Assembly: GCF_028368975.1 (NCBI RefSeq)
Contig: NZ_JAQNDM010000001.1
Span: 434,001 to 498,000 of the forward strand
Origin: Stigmatella ashevillena
GTDB lineage: Bacteria > Myxococcota > Myxococcia > Myxococcales > Myxococcaceae
Direction: 5' to 3'
DNA: 64,000 nucleotides
Shown here: in pieces, positions 9,425 through 18,499 of the stretch
How positions within the stretch are numbered: position 1 is the stretch's first letter
Layout: each line of letters opens with the position of its first letter
The notes under the pieces: model-generated
The model's input: only the letters and a program-made list of their open reading frames with translations
Told to the model about the DNA's origin: nothing
Databases searched by the model: none
Program-made: the position numbers and the translations under genes

Positions 9425-10330
9425 TTGTTCCAACCGTTCACACCACGTTTTGCGCTCGCTTCCTTGCTGGTGGGCATCACCGCGGCGGTACAGGCCGCGC
9501 CCGCAGGGCGCTCCGTCGTTCTCACAGGCAAGGCGGGCGAGTCTCCGCTGATCTACGTCGCGCCTGGCGCCGTCACGGCGATCCTGCTGGGCGCTCCGAT
9601 CGTGCGTGAGTCTGTCCAGGTGGAGGGCCGTGCCCGGTTCGCCGTTTTCGAGGTGAGTGATCAAGGCGTGACGCTCTCGCCCGCCGTGGCGCTCGGGACT
9701 GACGAACGGCTCGAGCTGAGAGTCCCCTATAGTGAGGGCTCGCCCGCAAGCGTCGTGTTCCTACTCACCGGGCAGCCGGGCATGGCGGATGGATTGGTCA
9801 ACGTGAGCCGCCCGCAGCAGACCGTCGAGGCGTGCCGCGTGGAACTGTCCGCCACACGCGAGCGGTGCGAGGCGCAAACCAAGGAGTTGGAGGCGTTGAA
9901 GGCACGGCCCGCAGCCTTGAGCCCGGCCGCCGTGGCGCTCGCGGGCTTCGTGAACGAGAAGGGCATGAGGGGAAGAGAGTTTAGGCGCGAGTGCCGCAAG
10001 ACACGCGAGGGTGAACTTCGCCCCGTCATGTGTTGGAGCCTCGGGGGGACAACATGGAGCGTGGTTGTCCTCGAAGTGAGCAACACCGGGGCGGAGCCGT
10101 GGGCGCCCGAGTGGGCCGAAGTAACTCCCGCAGGAGGGGAGCCGCGCCGCGCTCGTGCGGTACTCCCCTTACAGGCAGCCATTACCCCGGGCAGCGTGGT
10201 GAGCATGGCCGTCGAGGTGGAGATGCCCAAGCGTCAGAAGCCCGAAGACTGGCTGAGCGCGCCGCACACGGTGCGGGTGTGCAACGGTGACGGGAGCCGC
10301 TGTCTGTCCATGCCCGAAGTGACGCTGTAG
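9425..10330 (+). CDS. DUF2381 family protein (myxobacterial paralogue family)
   Basis: 301 residues from a TTG start at 9425, with GGGAGG about eleven bases upstream. There is a signal peptide (FALASLLVGITAAVQA) and then a beta-rich body. The layout, including the phrase with CRVELSATRERCEAQ and the C-terminal immunoglobulin-like segment (VVVLEVSNTGAEPWAPEWA), matches the DUF2381 proteins that are abundant in Myxococcus and relatives and often sit beside a Ser/Thr kinase. The kinase gene follows after 22 bases, so the two are probably one transcription unit and this exported protein may act with the kinase's outer domain. That functional link is inference. Confidence 0.8.
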   Translation: MFQPFTPRFALASLLVGITAAVQAAPAGRSVVLTGKAGESPLIYVAPGAVTAILLGAPIVRESVQVEGRARFAVFEVSDQGVTLSPAVALGTDERLELRVPYSEGSPASVVFLLTGQPGMADGLVNVSRPQQTVEACRVELSATRERCEAQTKELEALKARPAALSPAAVALAGFVNEKGMRGREFRRECRKTREGELRPVMCWSLGGTTWSVVVLEVSNTGAEPWAPEWAEVTPAGGEPRRARAVLPLQAAITPGSVVSMAVEVEMPKRQKPEDWLSAPHTVRVCNGDGSRCLSMPEVTL

Positions 10331-10352
10331 CCACTGGCGAGAGGTGCCCAGC

Positions 10353-12155
10353 ATGTTCGCGGATTTTGATCCCTTGGACCTCAAGCCCGGCCAGATGGTG
10401 AGCGACTGGCGCATTGTCCGACGCATCGGAAGGGGCGGGTATGCCGTTGTCTACGAGGTGGAGAAGGACTGCCAGCGCTTCGCGCTCAAGTTGGCGTGTC
10501 AGACAGAGCGCAGCCTTGATCCGAAGCAGACGGACGCGCGCGCACGCCGAGAGGCCGCCTGTCTCCAGCAACTCAACCACCGCCACATCATCCGCATGTT
10601 GGGGCAAGGCCGGTGGCCGGGTGCGCTCTCAGGCTTCCACTACATCGTTCTAGAATTCGTGGACGGTTACACACTCGCCCGCTGGGTCGAGCGGACCCAC
10701 CCTACCCCGCATGAAGTCGTCGTCCTGTTTCTCAAACTGTTTGACGCTCTAGAGCACATGCACGCGCGAGGCGTCTTCCATCGGGATTTGAGCTTGAGAA
10801 ACATCATGGTCGCCAAGGACGGCGAGCCGGTGATCATTGACTTTGGAGCGGCGGACTACGCGACCGCCGAAGAACTGACGGACGGGCCGCTCCCGCCTGG
10901 AACGCCGCGCAATCGCAGCCCCGAGGCTCAAGGTTTCTGGGAAGCAAACCGCCTCAAGGCCAGTGCCCGTTACGCCTTCAAGGCGACGGACGATATTTTC
11001 GCGCTCGGTGCCAACCTCTACGACGTGCTGACGGATCCCACACCGGAACACAGCGAGGGGAGGCCCGTGCTCAATAGCATGTTGATAACCCCTCCCACCC
11101 CGCACCGGGCAACCCAGGGGCGCGTTCCGGTGGAGTTGAGCGCCTACGCGATGACGCTGATCAGTCGCGACCTGGAGGTGCGGCCCGCGACGGCGAAGGA
11201 TGCGCGGCGACTGCTGGCAGACCTGGCGCGCGTCGAGGGGACCGATTGGCACGAGTTCCCCTTTCACCCGGCATCCGCGCTGCTACCGCGAGAACCCGCC
11301 GAAGAGGAGCCGGTGTCAGTCGAAGCGCGAGAAGCGGATGCAGCGCCCGTGCCTCATGCCGCGGGGGTTGCTGCACAGGGCAACCCGCGCCGTGCGGGAA
11401 TGCGTCCGGTGTTCGTCGCGCCACTGGTGCTCTCGGTCTTCGCGGCACTCGTGGCCGTCTCCCTGCTCCATAGGCCAGCGCAACCCCCAGCCTCCAACAC
11501 TCTGGCCGAAAAGCCGACAAGCCGCCCCGCTCAGTTAGCCTCGCCTCGCCCTACCCAAAAGGAGGCGAGCCCTTCCGTGAAACTGCCCGACGACTCCACG
11601 ACTCTCACCAACGGTGCACCCAACCCGCCGCAGGTCCAGAAGGCCAACCGTCGGCGGTTGCTCTCGAAGGCTGAGCGGTGCGCGCTGCTGGTGGCCTCTG
11701 TCGCGTGGTTTCAAGCAGGCTGCCCCGGTGTGCAGACGCGCCCGGCTCCCGAGACGTGCCCCGACGGAGCCATCAAGGCGATGGAGGAGCTAGATTGGGA
11801 AGTGGGCACCTATGGGCCCTTCATCCTGCTGGACGTGACCAAGGGGAGCGATGAAGAGTCGCGCGAGCAACCGTTGACCGTATGGAAGGATGGGCCCGTC
11901 ACGGGTGCGCTGATCGATCCAGAAGGAAAGGCGCCTGCGGGGATGCGGGTAGATGGGCACTTGTGGACGACGGGAGATCGCATCTACGGCCGTTACCTCC
12001 GTGCCCACCTTCCGGGCGGGCGCACCGTGCCGATCTGCCTCGAACTGGTAGATGGTTCGACGGACTTGGGCCTGCCCAAGCAAAAGGGATCGAAGCCCGG
12101 CCACACCGTAGGAGACAAGGCGTCTAGTACGTTGGCCGCTGAGCGGTGGAGGTGA
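10353..12155 (+). CDS. receptor-type serine/threonine protein kinase
   Basis: About 600 residues from the ATG at 10353. A GTG at 10344 is possible but sits inside the GAGAGG ribosome-binding site. The kinase domain (about 18-295) is complete: glycine loop GRGGY (26-30), ATP lysine in FALKLA (K46), catalytic loop HRDLSLRN (143-150) and DFGAAD (163-168). One transmembrane helix (about 352-372) separates it from an extracytoplasmic region of about 225 residues with a Pro/Ser/Thr linker and a folded C-terminal domain containing paired cysteines (GCPGVQT, ETCPDG). The usual PASTA repeats are absent, so the sensor domain is of the kind seen in myxobacterial kinases paired with DUF2381 proteins. The ligand is unknown. 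Confidence 0.9.
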   Translation: MFADFDPLDLKPGQMVSDWRIVRRIGRGGYAVVYEVEKDCQRFALKLACQTERSLDPKQTDARARREAACLQQLNHRHIIRMLGQGRWPGALSGFHYIVLEFVDGYTLARWVERTHPTPHEVVVLFLKLFDALEHMHARGVFHRDLSLRNIMVAKDGEPVIIDFGAADYATAEELTDGPLPPGTPRNRSPEAQGFWEANRLKASARYAFKATDDIFALGANLYDVLTDPTPEHSEGRPVLNSMLITPPTPHRATQGRVPVELSAYAMTLISRDLEVRPATAKDARRLLADLARVEGTDWHEFPFHPASALLPREPAEEEPVSVEAREADAAPVPHAAGVAAQGNPRRAGMRPVFVAPLVLSVFAALVAVSLLHRPAQPPASNTLAEKPTSRPAQLASPRPTQKEASPSVKLPDDSTTLTNGAPNPPQVQKANRRRLLSKAERCALLVASVAWFQAGCPGVQTRPAPETCPDGAIKAMEELDWEVGTYGPFILLDVTKGSDEESREQPLTVWKDGPVTGALIDPEGKAPAGMRVDGHLWTTGDRIYGRYLRAHLPGGRTVPICLELVDGSTDLGLPKQKGSKPGHTVGDKASSTLAAERWR

Positions 12156-12318
12156 GCCGAGCCGGGTGGAGCGCGCGAGCGATGGGTTCCGCTGATGCTG
12201 AAGCCAAGAATCGCTCCGCTCCCAACCTTCAACATCGTTCCATCCCCTGACACGTGCTGGGTAGTGTTTCGCCCCGATGCGCGGCGCCTCCTCTCACGCC
12301 GCCAGGAGTCGATCCCGC

Positions 12319-13518
12319 ATGGCTACTTCTCGGCAACCCTGGAACGTCCCGGGGGTGATTCTCTTCTCTCATGGCGATCTCTCGTATGAGGTGGATCTGT
12401 CGCATCCGTTGGTCGAAGAACTGGCGCAATCCAGGCTTGGGGAAAGAACCGTCCCAGCCTTTGAACGCACCGAGAAGAAGCGCCTACGGGAAGTCATCGT
12501 CCGCAGCTTGCCGCCGACGTCGTCAGACGAGCCCGAAACGCTGGCCAGGATGCGCGCACGGCTCCGGGAAGAGGCGCACCTCGCCACCTACCTGCAATAC
12601 CCGAGGATCGCCCGCATCCTCGGGCCCTACGAGGTCCACGGCGTTCTCTACATCGTGTCTGACCGTGTAGAGGGCACCTCGCTCAACACGCTGCTCACCT
12701 ACTCGCAGATGCGCGGGAAGTTCCTGTCCCCGGCGTTCTGCCTCTACGTGGGCGCCGAGGTCGCGGGCGCCCTGCACAACGCGCACACTTGCAAAGGCGA
12801 GAACGGCGCTCCGCTGGGCATCGTTCATCGGGACCTGAACCCCGCCCGCATCTTCCTGGAGCCAGAGGGAGGGGTGATTCTAACGGACTTCGCCCGCGCG
12901 CGCTCCCTGCTCCCGGGCCGAGTGGCAACGACGCTGCCGCGCCCTCAGGGCGACGTGTTCTATTGCTCCCCCGAGGCGTTGCTCTGCGAGGAGACGGATC
13001 CGCGCTCGGATCTGTTCTCGCTGGGGTTGGTGCTGCTGGAACTGGCCACTTGGCGCCACCTCTACAGCATGGCCCACCTACGGCCCAGCGACCTGGAGAA
13101 GACGCTAACGAAGAAGGCCAAGGCGCAGGTTCTAGACGCTGCGATCACGGCCATGGAGGCAGAGCTACCGGGCCATGCGGAAGACTGCATCCTACGGGCT
13201 GCCACGTTCACCCGGCAGGACGTGGACGAGATCACCGAACCTCTGGCGCATCCGCTCCGCTCCATCATCCGCAAGTTGATCCAGCGGAACCCGGAAGATC
13301 GCTATCCGTCGGCGGCTGACGTGGAAGCCGATCTGCGGGCGGGCCTCGCGGCGCTGGGAACCCCCTACGGGCCCAAGGAAGCGCTAGACGAGGTTCTGAT
13401 CTCGCTGACAGGGGCCAGCATGAACCGGGGCGTTCTCGGGCCCACGACCGATAGCCCGTTATTGGCCGACATGGTGGCGGATGAGGACATCCTTACCGAG
13501 CGGGGCGGGACCCCCTAA
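12319..13518 (+). CDS. kinase-fold protein, probable pseudokinase
   Basis: 399 residues from the ATG at 12319 (AGGAG ten bases upstream). The C-lobe reads as a Ser/Thr kinase: IVHRDLNPARIF (169-179), ILTDFARAR (187-195), then GDVFYCSPE and SDLFSLGLVLLELAT. Three catalytic positions differ from active kinases. The Mg-binding Asn after HRD is Arg (R177), the DFG Gly is Ala (A192), and the N-lobe ATP lysine appears as Arg in VIVRSL (R62). No glycine-rich loop is visible. It is soluble, with no membrane helix. It probably works as an allosteric or scaffold partner, perhaps of the adjacent receptor kinase. The stop codon is shared with the IS630 remnant that follows. Confidence 0.8.
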   Translation: MATSRQPWNVPGVILFSHGDLSYEVDLSHPLVEELAQSRLGERTVPAFERTEKKRLREVIVRSLPPTSSDEPETLARMRARLREEAHLATYLQYPRIARILGPYEVHGVLYIVSDRVEGTSLNTLLTYSQMRGKFLSPAFCLYVGAEVAGALHNAHTCKGENGAPLGIVHRDLNPARIFLEPEGGVILTDFARARSLLPGRVATTLPRPQGDVFYCSPEALLCEETDPRSDLFSLGLVLLELATWRHLYSMAHLRPSDLEKTLTKKAKAQVLDAAITAMEAELPGHAEDCILRAATFTRQDVDEITEPLAHPLRSIIRKLIQRNPEDRYPSAADVEADLRAGLAALGTPYGPKEALDEVLISLTGASMNRGVLGPTTDSPLLADMVADEDILTERGGTP

Positions 13519-13538
13519 GCCTCCGGACATAGATGTTG
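13518..13538 (+). repeat. left terminal inverted repeat of the IS630 remnant
   Basis: Pairs with 14386-14406 on the opposite strand with a single mismatch over 21 bases. The core reads CCGGACATAGATGTTG. Confidence 0.85.
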
Positions 13539-14384
13539 TACACCTCCAGAATGAGGCCGCTGGAGGAGACCGAGAAAGAGCGTGCGCGGCTGAGGCAGGT
13601 GGGCCGCGCGCCCACAGTCGGCTGGTGGGTCCGAGACAGGGTGGAGATGGTGCTGCTGGCCAGTGATGGCTGGAGCGCACCGTGCATCGCCCGCCACCCG
13701 GCAGTCAGTGCTGCCACGGTGCGCCGAGTGGTCCGGGCCTTTCGTTCTCACAGATTGGAAGCCCTGGAGCGAAAGCTCCCGGGGCCTGCGGCCAACGAAC
13801 GGAACCAACGCCGGGTGCAGCAGGCCTTGGCCAAACTGCTGGAGCAACCCCGCGCTTGGAACTCCAGGCAGCTGTCTCAGGTATTGGAGGCACACGGCAT
13901 TCAGTTGGGCCCTCGGCAAGTCCGGCGCTACCTCAACGCCATGGGGGCGCGATGGCGACGCACCCAGCTGAGCTTGAGGCACATGCAGCGTACCGAAGAG
14001 GTCGAGCGCGCCAAGCGCCGTCTGCTCACACTCAAAAAAAGGCCCGAGCTTCGAGGGTAGAGCTCTTCTTCATGGACGAGTGCGGCTTCTCTCCGACGCA
14101 ACCGACTTCCCTCCGGCAAGCACCCTTGCGTCGTCGTCCTCGACAACGCAGGCATCCACACCAGCAAGGCCGTGCAGCGGGCATTGCCCGCGCTCGCCCG
14201 GGTCGGCTTGTTGCTGTTCTACTTACCGGCCTACTCACCGCAGCTCAACGAGGTGGAGCCCGTCTTCGGCGTCATCAAGGTCCACGAGATGCCCGAGCGC
14301 AGCTATGCGACACTCTCAGCGCTGATGGCGGCAGTACGCCGTGCCTTACGGCACTACCGCCATCAGCTCACCTCTCGTAGGTGA
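13533..14384 (+). pseudogene. IS630-family transposase, frameshifted and internally deleted
   Basis: The first frame (13533-14060) gives the helix-turn-helix part (IARHPAVSAATVRRVVRAF) and linker (WNSRQLSQVLEAHGIQLG). At a run of seven A followed by GG (14034-14042) the -1 frame continues into the first catalytic block FFMDECGFSPTQPTS. A -1 slip at such a run is a known way for IS630-group elements to express the transposase. Shortly after (about 14105-14120) the text jumps in a third frame to VVVLDNAGIH and then PAYSPQLNEVEPVFGVIK, the second Asp and the final Glu blocks. Roughly 60 residues between the first and second catalytic aspartates are missing, so the enzyme is dead even if the frameshift were programmed. 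Confidence 0.85.
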
Positions 14385-14385
14385 T

Positions 14386-14406
14386 CAACATCTATGTCCG
14401 GGGGCT
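14386..14406 (-). repeat. right terminal inverted repeat of the IS630 remnant
   Basis: Reverse complement of the left repeat at 13518-13538 apart from one base. It is followed directly by the duplicated TA. Confidence 0.85.
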
Positions 14407-14409
14407 TAG

Positions 14410-14836
14410 CCACCCGCCGCGCTGCTCTCTCACGCTCCCCGCATGCCCTACGGCCAACATGATGCCGCCCAGCCTGAATGACACGCCCGAGAAGCCCCGC
14501 CTCGCTCGCTTGGACAGTCCGAGGATCAAGGCACCGGCGCGATTGGTCGCCTTACTTCTACCGAGGCGCTGAACGCCAAGGACTGCGGGCCGCCATCCTC
14601 GCGGGCTTATGCCCCTCCTGCCCGGTACCCGGCAATCCTGCCGGCACGCTTGATGACAGTTGATGGGCGGAACTTGAGGTCGTGTCTTCGTGCGGCCATA
14701 CATGACCGGAATCCTTGGGTTTAGGAGAAGAGCCATGGCGGCATGTTCCGTGCTCTAGAGGGCATCCGTCAGTTGAGTTTCTCGCTGACGGCCCGTCATC
14801 GGGTTTCACATCACACCGCACCCCTGGAGTTCATCC
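14410..14836. other. intergenic stretch without a recognisable gene
   Basis: About 430 bases between the IS remnant and the Cys-rich exported protein. Only short open frames without recognisable motifs are present. The right end must hold the promoter of the next gene. No RNA gene or repeat was seen. Confidence 0.5.
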
Positions 14837-15358
14837 ATGTTGAAGGTATGCATGAGTGTCATGGGCGTCATGGCTTTGCTTCTCGTCGCCACGCCGTCGA
14901 ACGCGGCCGAGGAACGTAGTCGGCTCATCAAGACCGTCTTCTATAGCGAGACCGGCGAGAAGGCCGAGTTCAACGCGGTGGAGGGCGGTGCCATCCGCAT
15001 CGCGCAGATCGACAAAAACATCGAGTACCGGCTGATCCCGGAGTTCGTCGGCGAGCAGGTTCAGTTCAAGCTCTACGACGTGGCGTCTGGAGCGCTGCTC
15101 GACACCTTCGCGATGTCGCAGAACGGGAGGGCCGTGCGGAGCGCCGTGGTGCCCTTCTCCTTGTCCGTGCAGAGCATCGAGGAGCACGCGGAGCAGACAC
15201 CGAGCCCGGAGCAGCTCCGGTCCGGTGAGATGCCGACGCCCCTGGGCTGGGTCTGCTGTGTCACCTGTGGCCGCTATCGGCTCTGCTGTGAGCCGGCGCC
15301 CGGGAAGTGCTGCACGGTCAGCTCCTCGTGCGGCTATGGATGCAGGGTCTGCAATTAA
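14837..15358 (+). CDS. exported protein with a cysteine-rich C-terminal tail
   Basis: 173 residues. ATG with GGAG eight bases upstream. A signal peptide (VMGVMALLLVATPSNAAE) is followed by a body of about 110 residues without cysteine, then a C-terminal segment of 34 residues with ten cysteines in the order CC, C, CC, CC, C, C, C (starting at VCCVTCGRYRLCC and ending GCRVCN). The tail looks like a compact disulfide-bonded or metal-binding knot attached to a carrier domain. No family recognised. It stands alone, 145 bases before the DUF4157-OTU gene on the same strand. Co-function with that gene is possible but not shown. Confidence 0.65.
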   Translation: MLKVCMSVMGVMALLLVATPSNAAEERSRLIKTVFYSETGEKAEFNAVEGGAIRIAQIDKNIEYRLIPEFVGEQVQFKLYDVASGALLDTFAMSQNGRAVRSAVVPFSLSVQSIEEHAEQTPSPEQLRSGEMPTPLGWVCCVTCGRYRLCCEPAPGKCCTVSSSCGYGCRVCN

Positions 15359-15503
15359 CGTCCGCGGCTCTACGCACTGACGAGTCGGCCCACCGAGTCG
15401 CTCGCGCCCAGAAGATCGCCGTCTGCTGCTCAATGGGGAGGGCTGCACCCTGCCCTTCCCTATATACTGAGCCCGCCGTAGACAGAGCATAGAGGGTTGA
15501 CTC

Positions 15504-18221
15504 ATGAGCGAACACCGCACCCGCCTGCCCGTCGCCATGGGGGGCTCCATTAAGCCTCGGTCCTCGAAGCGCGAGGGCGCCCCCCCTCACCTCCACCCAG
15601 CCCGGCTCCTCCAGAAGCTCCATCAAGCGCCGGGCGCTCTCACCCCAAGGGACGTGCTCGAACTCCAACGGACCCTCGGTAACCAGGCGGTGAGCCAACT
15701 CCTGGCGAACCGAAGCGGCGGGGAGACTCGGGGAGAGGGGGCGCCCACTCAGCTCAAGGTCTCTGTTGGACGCTCGAGCGCGCTGCCCCCCCCGGCCGTC
15801 CGACAACTGGCGGCGCAGGGCACCGCGGGTGTGGGCAGCGCATTCCCCCACCGAGAGGCCATCCAGCGAGCCTTCGGCCGTCACGACATCTCTGGCATCC
15901 AGGCGCACACTGGCACCACAGCGGCTGCGACCGCCCGGGGGATGGGTGCCATGGCGTTCGCCACCGGCAACCATGTCGCCTTCGCGGAGGCACCCGGCCT
16001 GTATACCGCCGCACACGAAGCCGCGCACGTCATCCAGCAACGCGCCGGGCTCCAGCTCGCCGGAGGAGTCGGCCAGCGGGGTGACTCTCACGAGCAGCAC
16101 GCGGACGCCGTCGCCAGCCTCGTCGTACGGGGCCAGTCCGCCGAGCACCTCCTGGACAAGGTCGCACCCTCCCCGAGCCCCGCCCCCCCAGGCCGCGACG
16201 CCGTGCAGTACACCTTCACGGTGAGCGCCCACGTGATCGCCGCTCAAGAGGCTCAGTACCCCATGAGCGCCTTGGAAGTCCGGCGCATTGAGATGCCCGA
16301 GGGAGATCGCCCGGACACCCAGTATGGCAGTCGGCAGATGTCCCATGCCGTCGCCTGGACGTCGATGTTCGAGTTCTGGACCCGTACGTTCACGGGCACC
16401 TACCCCGAGGTGCGCCAGAGCCTCACCGAGCTGTCGAATCACGACAACGCGAACGATCAGAACCCTGAGAGCCACGAGCTGCGCGCGCAGGTTCGCCACC
16501 TGCTGGGCTACGTCGACGAGCACACGCTGCTGCCCCTCTCCGAGTGGACTCAGCGCCTCGAGCAGGCCGTCCGCTTCTACGTGGAGGCCTATCAGAAGTC
16601 CTCGTTCGCCACCCACGCCAAGAAGGCCAAGGGGCGAGGCGAAGCCTCTGCCAAACAGAACCTCGTCACCTGGAACATGGCCATGGAGGAGGAGGAGCCC
16701 CCCGCGGTCACGTCATGGGAGGACGAGGTCCTGGAGCATGCCCGAAAGCTCCTCGATGTGTCCTTCTCGCTGCCCGCCGACCAGCTCTGCGCGGCCTACG
16801 CCGAGTGGATCCGCATGGTCGTGACCAACTATGCGCATCTCGGGGAGACCTTCGCACAGAAGGTGCGAGCGGATGTCGCGAACACGCCCCTGTCGCCGCG
16901 TTATCAGCTCCAATTCCCCAGCCTCAAGACATTGGGGGAGCTGCTGCTCGCCTGGCAATCCAACTCTGGCACCCAGTCCTTGGAGTTCATCGGTCCAACG
17001 CCGCTTCCCTCGACCGCTCCCGGCTTCGTGGTGAGCGCGCAGGTGGTTGCTCACAAGGAGGACCGCTATCCATTGGACGCGATCACCGTCCAGGGGGTGC
17101 TGCTCTCGGAGGGAGATCGGCCGAACACGCAGTATGGCGTGCGTCAGTTGTCACACACGGTGGCCTGGACGGCCAAGATCCAGGAGTGGGCGGCGCGGTT
17201 TCGGGGCCCGCTGCGGCAGGTGCTCGGCGCTCTCCTCAAGGCCTCCCAAGAGGATCATGGCGTGGACACCAACGAGGAGAGCCGCAGGCTGCGCGAGTCC
17301 ATCGCGCTCCCCTTGCGGCAGTACCTCGAGGCCACGCCAGCCCCAGAGGCTCCTCTCTCCGCGTGGACGGCGCTGGTCAACTCCTCCATCAAAGGCTACG
17401 TCGAGGCCTACCAACAGGCCTCGTTCAGTACCCACGCCGACATCCCCAAAGGCCGGGGCGAGGCCGCGTCCAAGGCGTCTCTCTCCATGCTGGAGCAGCG
17501 GTTGGCCAGCGGGGGTGGGGCTGGATCCAAGCCAAAGGACGTCTTCGATCAGGCGCTCAAGCTGGTCGATGCGCCGCTCGACAAGTCGGCGAATCTGATT
17601 GGCAAGGCCTACAACGATTGGCTTCACATGCTGGAGGTCGTCTACCCCCACGTCATGCAAGCCCATGCCCAGGACTTCAACCGTCTTCTCGCGGCCACGG
17701 TCTTGCCGTCGACGCTCCAGGCACCGGGGGTGCAAACCTTGGCGGAACTCCTCGACGGATGGCGGAGAAACCAGACGCCCGCCTCCTTCCCTTTCCCTCA
17801 GCAGAGCCCGTCCTTGTGGGACTCCGCCCAGCCCACCCCCGACGTCTCGCTTGAACCGAGCCCACAGCAACAGGCCTACCTGGCCCAACACCACCTACAG
17901 CTCGTCGAGATCAAGAACGATGGAGATTGCTTCTATAACGCGACCCGAGCCGCCGGCGTTCAGGGCACCGTGAGCGATCTGCGCGAACGTGTGGCCCTTG
18001 CGCTCGAGCAGGAGGACTCCGCCGAGGCAGAGGCGATCCGCGAGGGCAGTTGGGCCGGACCGGGCGCGGATCGCGCCCCCGAGATCCTCGCCCAGCAGCT
18101 CCACCTCCAGTACCGGGTCATCCACCCCAACGCCTACATCGAGTTCATTGGCCAGGGCGGTACGGTCATCACCCTGGTGCTCGTCCAGGGGCCGCCGCAG
18201 CACTACCACCTCGCGCGCTAA
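15504..18221 (+). CDS. DUF4157-domain protein with duplicated middle and C-terminal OTU-like cysteine protease domain
   Basis: 905 residues. ATG with GAGGG seven bases upstream, no signal peptide. Order of parts: an N-terminal motif [17 protein letters not shown] (51-67), common in DUF4157 proteins of contractile-injection-type loci; a DUF4157-like zinc-peptidase-type domain (about 112-210) with HEAAH at 171-175 and HEQHADAVA at 196-204; two copies of an unknown ~270-residue unit (about 237-495 and 507-755), sharing [32 protein letters not shown] and [20 protein letters not shown]; and a C-terminal domain (about 795-905) with the OTU signature [10 protein letters not shown] (Cys809) and a terminal HYHLAR (His900). 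OTU proteases cleave ubiquitin chains in eukaryotic cells, so a secreted effector against eukaryotic prey or a polymorphic-toxin-like role is likely. No injection-system structural genes are in the window. Confidence 0.8.
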   Translation: MSEHRTRLPVAMGGSIKPRSSKREGAPPHLHPARLLQKLHQAPGALTPRDVLELQRTLGNQAVSQLLANRSGGETRGEGAPTQLKVSVGRSSALPPPAVRQLAAQGTAGVGSAFPHREAIQRAFGRHDISGIQAHTGTTAAATARGMGAMAFATGNHVAFAEAPGLYTAAHEAAHVIQQRAGLQLAGGVGQRGDSHEQHADAVASLVVRGQSAEHLLDKVAPSPSPAPPGRDAVQYTFTVSAHVIAAQEAQYPMSALEVRRIEMPEGDRPDTQYGSRQMSHAVAWTSMFEFWTRTFTGTYPEVRQSLTELSNHDNANDQNPESHELRAQVRHLLGYVDEHTLLPLSEWTQRLEQAVRFYVEAYQKSSFATHAKKAKGRGEASAKQNLVTWNMAMEEEEPPAVTSWEDEVLEHARKLLDVSFSLPADQLCAAYAEWIRMVVTNYAHLGETFAQKVRADVANTPLSPRYQLQFPSLKTLGELLLAWQSNSGTQSLEFIGPTPLPSTAPGFVVSAQVVAHKEDRYPLDAITVQGVLLSEGDRPNTQYGVRQLSHTVAWTAKIQEWAARFRGPLRQVLGALLKASQEDHGVDTNEESRRLRESIALPLRQYLEATPAPEAPLSAWTALVNSSIKGYVEAYQQASFSTHADIPKGRGEAASKASLSMLEQRLASGGGAGSKPKDVFDQALKLVDAPLDKSANLIGKAYNDWLHMLEVVYPHVMQAHAQDFNRLLAATVLPSTLQAPGVQTLAELLDGWRRNQTPASFPFPQQSPSLWDSAQPTPDVSLEPSPQQQAYLAQHHLQLVEIKNDGDCFYNATRAAGVQGTVSDLRERVALALEQEDSAEAEAIREGSWAGPGADRAPEILAQQLHLQYRVIHPNAYIEFIGQGGTVITLVLVQGPPQHYHLAR

Positions 18222-18236
18222 GCCCCCTCGGGTCGA

Positions 18237-18452
18237 GGACTTCGCCGCCGCCATCCCATCGAAGTGATCGGCTCCGCGCCAGCGCCGTATGCGCTGCTTG
18301 CTCTGCGGGTTCCACCGCACCCCGAGAGGCAGCCGGAAGAGGCTCTGTTCAACGTTTCGGACCAGGACGTGGACGGCGTGCCCGTGCTCCAACAAACCTC
18401 GAACAAGCACGGTTCCCAGGAAGCCATTGGCGCCGGTGACAGCGACCTTTAC
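18237..18452 (-). pseudogene. fossil of a TIGR01777-type NAD(P)-dependent epimerase, internally deleted
   Basis: The reverse strand between the OTU gene and alaX reads VKVAVTGANGFLGTVLVRGL and then EHGHAVHVLVRNVEQSLFRL, the Rossmann N-terminus of a sugar-nucleotide-epimerase-like SDR. It then jumps in frame to RWNPQSKQRIRRW and GADHFDGMAAAKS, which resembles the RWTxxxKxRIxxSRxxGT block normally some 50 residues later. The centre and the whole C-terminus are missing, and the first codon is GTA, not a start. It is too degraded for function. Confidence 0.55.
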
Positions 18453-18499
18453 GGGCCTCCATGCCCTTGGCCGCCATGCGGCCCGTGGAAGAGCTCCGC

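Larger units (their letters stand above)
13516..14408 (+). mobile_element. IS630-family insertion sequence remnant with TA target duplication
   Basis: The element is bounded by near-perfect inverted repeats (13518-13538 and 14386-14406) flanked by TA on both sides (13516-13517 and 14407-14408), as expected for IS630/Tc1-type insertion. It is about 890 bp and holds one transposase gene that has lost its centre. Insertion occurred in the TAG stop codon of the pseudokinase gene. The TA duplication plus the first base of the element make a new TAA stop, so the host protein kept its end. Confidence 0.85.

Noticed and set aside
15318-16616. 432-residue minus-strand frame
   Set aside because: Overlaps the start of the DUF4157-OTU gene, which has recognisable domains. 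The reverse text has none.
15504-18221. Contractile injection system locus
   Set aside because: No sheath, tube, baseplate or AAA ATPase genes are in the window. Only the cargo-like protein is present.
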